From Zymomonas sp. (GTDB lineage: Bacteria; Pseudomonadota; Alphaproteobacteria; Sphingomonadales; Sphingomonadaceae), in NCBI GenBank assembly GCA_027489105.1, contig JAIYAJ010000263.1, positions 1 to 7,825 on the forward strand: 7,825 nt of DNA. The letters are read 5' to 3'. Positions within the stretch are counted from its first letter, which is position 1, and every line of letters starts with the position of its first letter. Shown piece by piece: positions 6,116 through 7,825 of the stretch. Position numbers and translations under genes: made by a program. The notes beneath the pieces are model-generated. The model made no database searches, had not been told where the DNA came from, and worked only from the letters and a program-made list of their open reading frames with translations.

Positions 6116-7186
6116 TCAGTCCGCCGGCGAATAGGCCGGATAATCGGTGTAACCGCGTGCTCCCTCGGCATAGATGAGCATCGGATCGAAGGTCGCGAGC
6201 GGGTAGCCTTTCCGAAAGCGCTCGACCAGATCAGGGTTGGCGATGAACGGCCGGCCGAAGGAGATCGCGTCGGCCGCGCCTTCCGCGAGCAGCGCTTCGG
6301 CGCGCGGCTGGTCGATGCTCTCGTTGAGGATCAGCGGGCCGTGCCAGTGGGCGGCGGCAAGCGCGCGATGGTCGATCCCTTGCGGCACCTGCATCGCGAT
6401 CAGATGGCAGTAAGCGAGACCCAGCCCGTCTATCGCGTCAAGCAGGGCCGCATGGGTTTCCGCTGGGTCCTCGTCATGCAAATCGTTGAACGGGTTGCCG
6501 GGGCAGATGCGAAAGCCGACCTTATCGGCCCCGATGCGCGCGGCCAGAGCCTCCAGCGTCTCGACGACGAAGCGCACCCGGTTTGACACTGAACCGCCAT
6601 AGCCATCGTTCCTGCGGTTGGTGCCGGTCGCCATGAACTGCGCCGGCAGATAGCCAGACGTGCAATGGAGTTCGACCCCGTCGAACCCAGCCGCGATCGA
6701 CCGCGCCGCCGCCGAGACATAAGCCTCGATCACGCCGGGAATTTCCGCCGTCTCCAGCGCGCGCGGCATCATCGTTCCCGACATGCCGGTGGCGGTCCAC
6801 AGCTTCGCATCGGCCTGGATCGCCGAGGGGGCGATCACGTCGGTGCCGGCGGGACGATTCGCCTCGGCGGCGATCCGGCCGACATGCATCAGCTGCGCGA
6901 CGATCAGCCCGCCCCGCTCATGCACGGCGTCGGTGACCTTGCGCCAGGCGATACGCTGGTCGTCGTCGTAAATACCCGGCGTGCGCGGATAGCCCTTGCC
7001 CTCGATCGACGGGTGGATGCCCTCGCTGACGATCAGGCCGGCGTCCGCGCGCTGCGCATAATAGTCGATATGGAGGTCGGTCGGCCGGTCGGCATCGTCG
7101 GCGCGGCTGCGCGTCATCGGCGCCATCACGATACGGTTGCGCAGGTCGAGCGCCCCGAGGCGCACGGGATCGAACAGTCCGGGCAT
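6116..7186 (-). CDS. Old yellow enzyme-family FMN ene-reductase (alkene reductase)
   Basis: A 356-residue TIM-barrel flavoprotein of the NemA/OYE type. Characteristic pieces in order are LRNRIVMAPMTRSRA (15-29), YYAQRADAGLIVSEG (42-56), QLMHVGR (98-104), FDGVELHCTSGYL (168-180), TNRRNDGYGGS (189-199), GFRICP (224-229) and SFGRPFIANPDL (309-320), which binds the FMN phosphate. It should reduce activated C=C bonds of enones with NAD(P)H. The substrate-binding pair usually written HxxN or HxxH is here His174 and Ser177, while the proton-donor Tyr179 is kept. The Trp normally found in QLWH is Met100. These changes suggest a distinct substrate pocket. The ATG at 7186 shares one base with the upstream NTF2-like stop (TGATG), indicating translational coupling. 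It converges with the Dabb-like gene. Confidence 0.92.
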   Translation of the reverse strand: MPGLFDPVRLGALDLRNRIVMAPMTRSRADDADRPTDLHIDYYAQRADAGLIVSEGIHPSIEGKGYPRTPGIYDDDQRIAWRKVTDAVHERGGLIVAQLMHVGRIAAEANRPAGTDVIAPSAIQADAKLWTATGMSGTMMPRALETAEIPGVIEAYVSAAARSIAAGFDGVELHCTSGYLPAQFMATGTNRRNDGYGGSVSNRVRFVVETLEALAARIGADKVGFRICPGNPFNDLHDEDPAETHAALLDAIDGLGLAYCHLIAMQVPQGIDHRALAAAHWHGPLILNESIDQPRAEALLAEGAADAISFGRPFIANPDLVERFRKGYPLATFDPMLIYAEGARGYTDYPAYSPAD

Positions 7187-7806
7187 CAGCGTACCTTCAC
7201 CTTGGGCGCGGCGGCCGATCCGCGCATCGTTGCGATGAACTTCTCCAGCGGTGCGGGCTCGGCCACGGGTCGGTCGGCCGGCCCGCTGCGCGCCCAGAAT
7301 TCCCTCCAGGACGGGAAATAGTCATGATAGCCCCCCTCATAGGGCTCGCGACCGGGCCAGCGCATCTTGCGCGCGCCGATCGGCGGCTTGTTGAGGTCGG
7401 TCGCATACCAGTAGAGCGGCAGCCGGCGCCGGAAATACCAGCGGCCATCGATCCGCTCATAGCGATCGACATAGATCATCTGCATGATCACCCATTCGGG
7501 GCCGGTCTCATGCTCGTTCTTGGAATAGACGACCCCCTGTGCATGATCGGGATCGTCGAACTCGATTATGTGGCCACCGATATGATGCGAGGTGCCGTCG
7601 AATTGCTGGCGCATCGTCTGGTCGAACCAGTCGCGCAGCGCCGCGCGGCCGGTGGAGCCATCGCCGACCTTGACGTCCTCGGGAAACAGGCCGACCCACG
7701 CATCGGCGTCGCGCATGTCGAGGGCGAGGCTGTATTTGGCGGCAAGCTGGCGGATCGCATCGATCGACTCGAGCCGGTCGAGCCGCCTGAGGATATCGTC
7801 GGTCAC
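7186..7806 (-). CDS. NTF2/SnoaL-like protein
   Basis: A 206-residue protein whose first 135 or so residues match the NTF2-like cone fold of the SnoaL type: an amphipathic N-terminal helix (LDRLESIDAIRQLAAKYS), LDMRDADAWVGLFPEDV (29-45), SHHIGGHIIEF (73-83), and long strands through WVIMQMIYVDRYERIDGRWYFRRR (105-128). Members include ketosteroid isomerase, scytalone dehydratase and polyketide cyclases, so isomerisation or dehydration is a reasonable guess. Asp30 and His74/His75 are candidate catalytic residues, placed by analogy only. A C-terminal extension of about 70 residues (LPLYWYATDLNKPP onward, with KMRWPGRE and FPSWREFW) is longer than a minimal NTF2 domain. The start is GTG at 7806, with GGGAGGGAG a few bases upstream (7809-7817). 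It probably heads a two-gene operon with the ene-reductase, whose promoter lies beyond the window. Confidence 0.85.
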   Translation of the reverse strand: MTDDILRRLDRLESIDAIRQLAAKYSLALDMRDADAWVGLFPEDVKVGDGSTGRAALRDWFDQTMRQQFDGTSHHIGGHIIEFDDPDHAQGVVYSKNEHETGPEWVIMQMIYVDRYERIDGRWYFRRRLPLYWYATDLNKPPIGARKMRWPGREPYEGGYHDYFPSWREFWARSGPADRPVAEPAPLEKFIATMRGSAAAPKVKVR

Positions 7807-7825
7807 TGCTCCCTCCCAACGCAGA

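Noticed and set aside
6086..6140. Bidirectional terminator between the convergent Dabb-like and ene-reductase genes
   Set aside because: Short GC inverted segments occur (for example CCGGCG with GGCCGG near 6122-6138), but they lie in coding sequence, are imperfect, and no T-run follows on either strand.
7186..7806. Naming this protein a ketosteroid isomerase
   Set aside because: Only the NTF2-like fold is visible; the catalytic Tyr/Asp pair cannot be assigned with confidence, and the length differs from that family.

Overview
The window is GC-rich, intron-free bacterial DNA. Genes are packed tightly, with several stop/start overlaps and good Shine-Dalgarno sites. Base composition, codon use and the gene families (short-chain dehydrogenases, an NTF2-like protein, A/B-barrel proteins, an old yellow enzyme and a P450 side by side) suggest an alphaproteobacterium, probably a sphingomonad. 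That placement is an inference; no rRNA or other marker gene is present. I see no mobile element, CRISPR array, tRNA or rRNA.

There are ten genes in three transcription groups. (1) A leftward group starts near 3959: an SDR dehydrogenase (3132-3959), an atypical NAD(P)-binding epimerase-like protein (2198-3097), a second and divergent SDR (1411-2193), a TetR-type regulator (714-1388), and the N-terminal 213 residues of a cytochrome P450 (640 down to the window edge). (2) A rightward group starts at 4130: a zinc-free medium-chain quinone/enone reductase (4130-5131), a 112-residue small protein (5128-5466), and a two-domain A/B-barrel (Dabb-like) protein (5459-6106). All three are joined by overlapping stop/start codons. 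(3) A leftward pair converges on group 2 with only 9 bases between stop codons: an NTF2/SnoaL-like protein (7186-7806) followed, with a one-base overlap, by an old-yellow-enzyme ene-reductase (6116-7186). Groups 1 and 2 diverge from a roughly 170-base AT-richer spacer (3960-4129) that probably holds both promoters.

Together the genes look like an accessory catabolic (less likely biosynthetic) cluster for a hydrophobic cyclic compound such as a terpenoid, steroid-like or alicyclic ketone. The P450 could hydroxylate, the SDRs could interconvert alcohol and ketone, the ene-reductase and medium-chain reductase could reduce conjugated C=C bonds, and the NTF2-like and A/B-barrel proteins could isomerise, dehydrate or cyclise intermediates. 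The TetR protein is the obvious candidate regulator. The substrate cannot be read from the sequence.

The most unusual signals are active-site substitutions in three enzymes (the ene-reductase, the second SDR and the epimerase-like protein), the coupled pair of uncharacterised small/A-B-barrel proteins, and a 19-base inverted repeat covering the P450 ribosome binding site right after the TetR gene.
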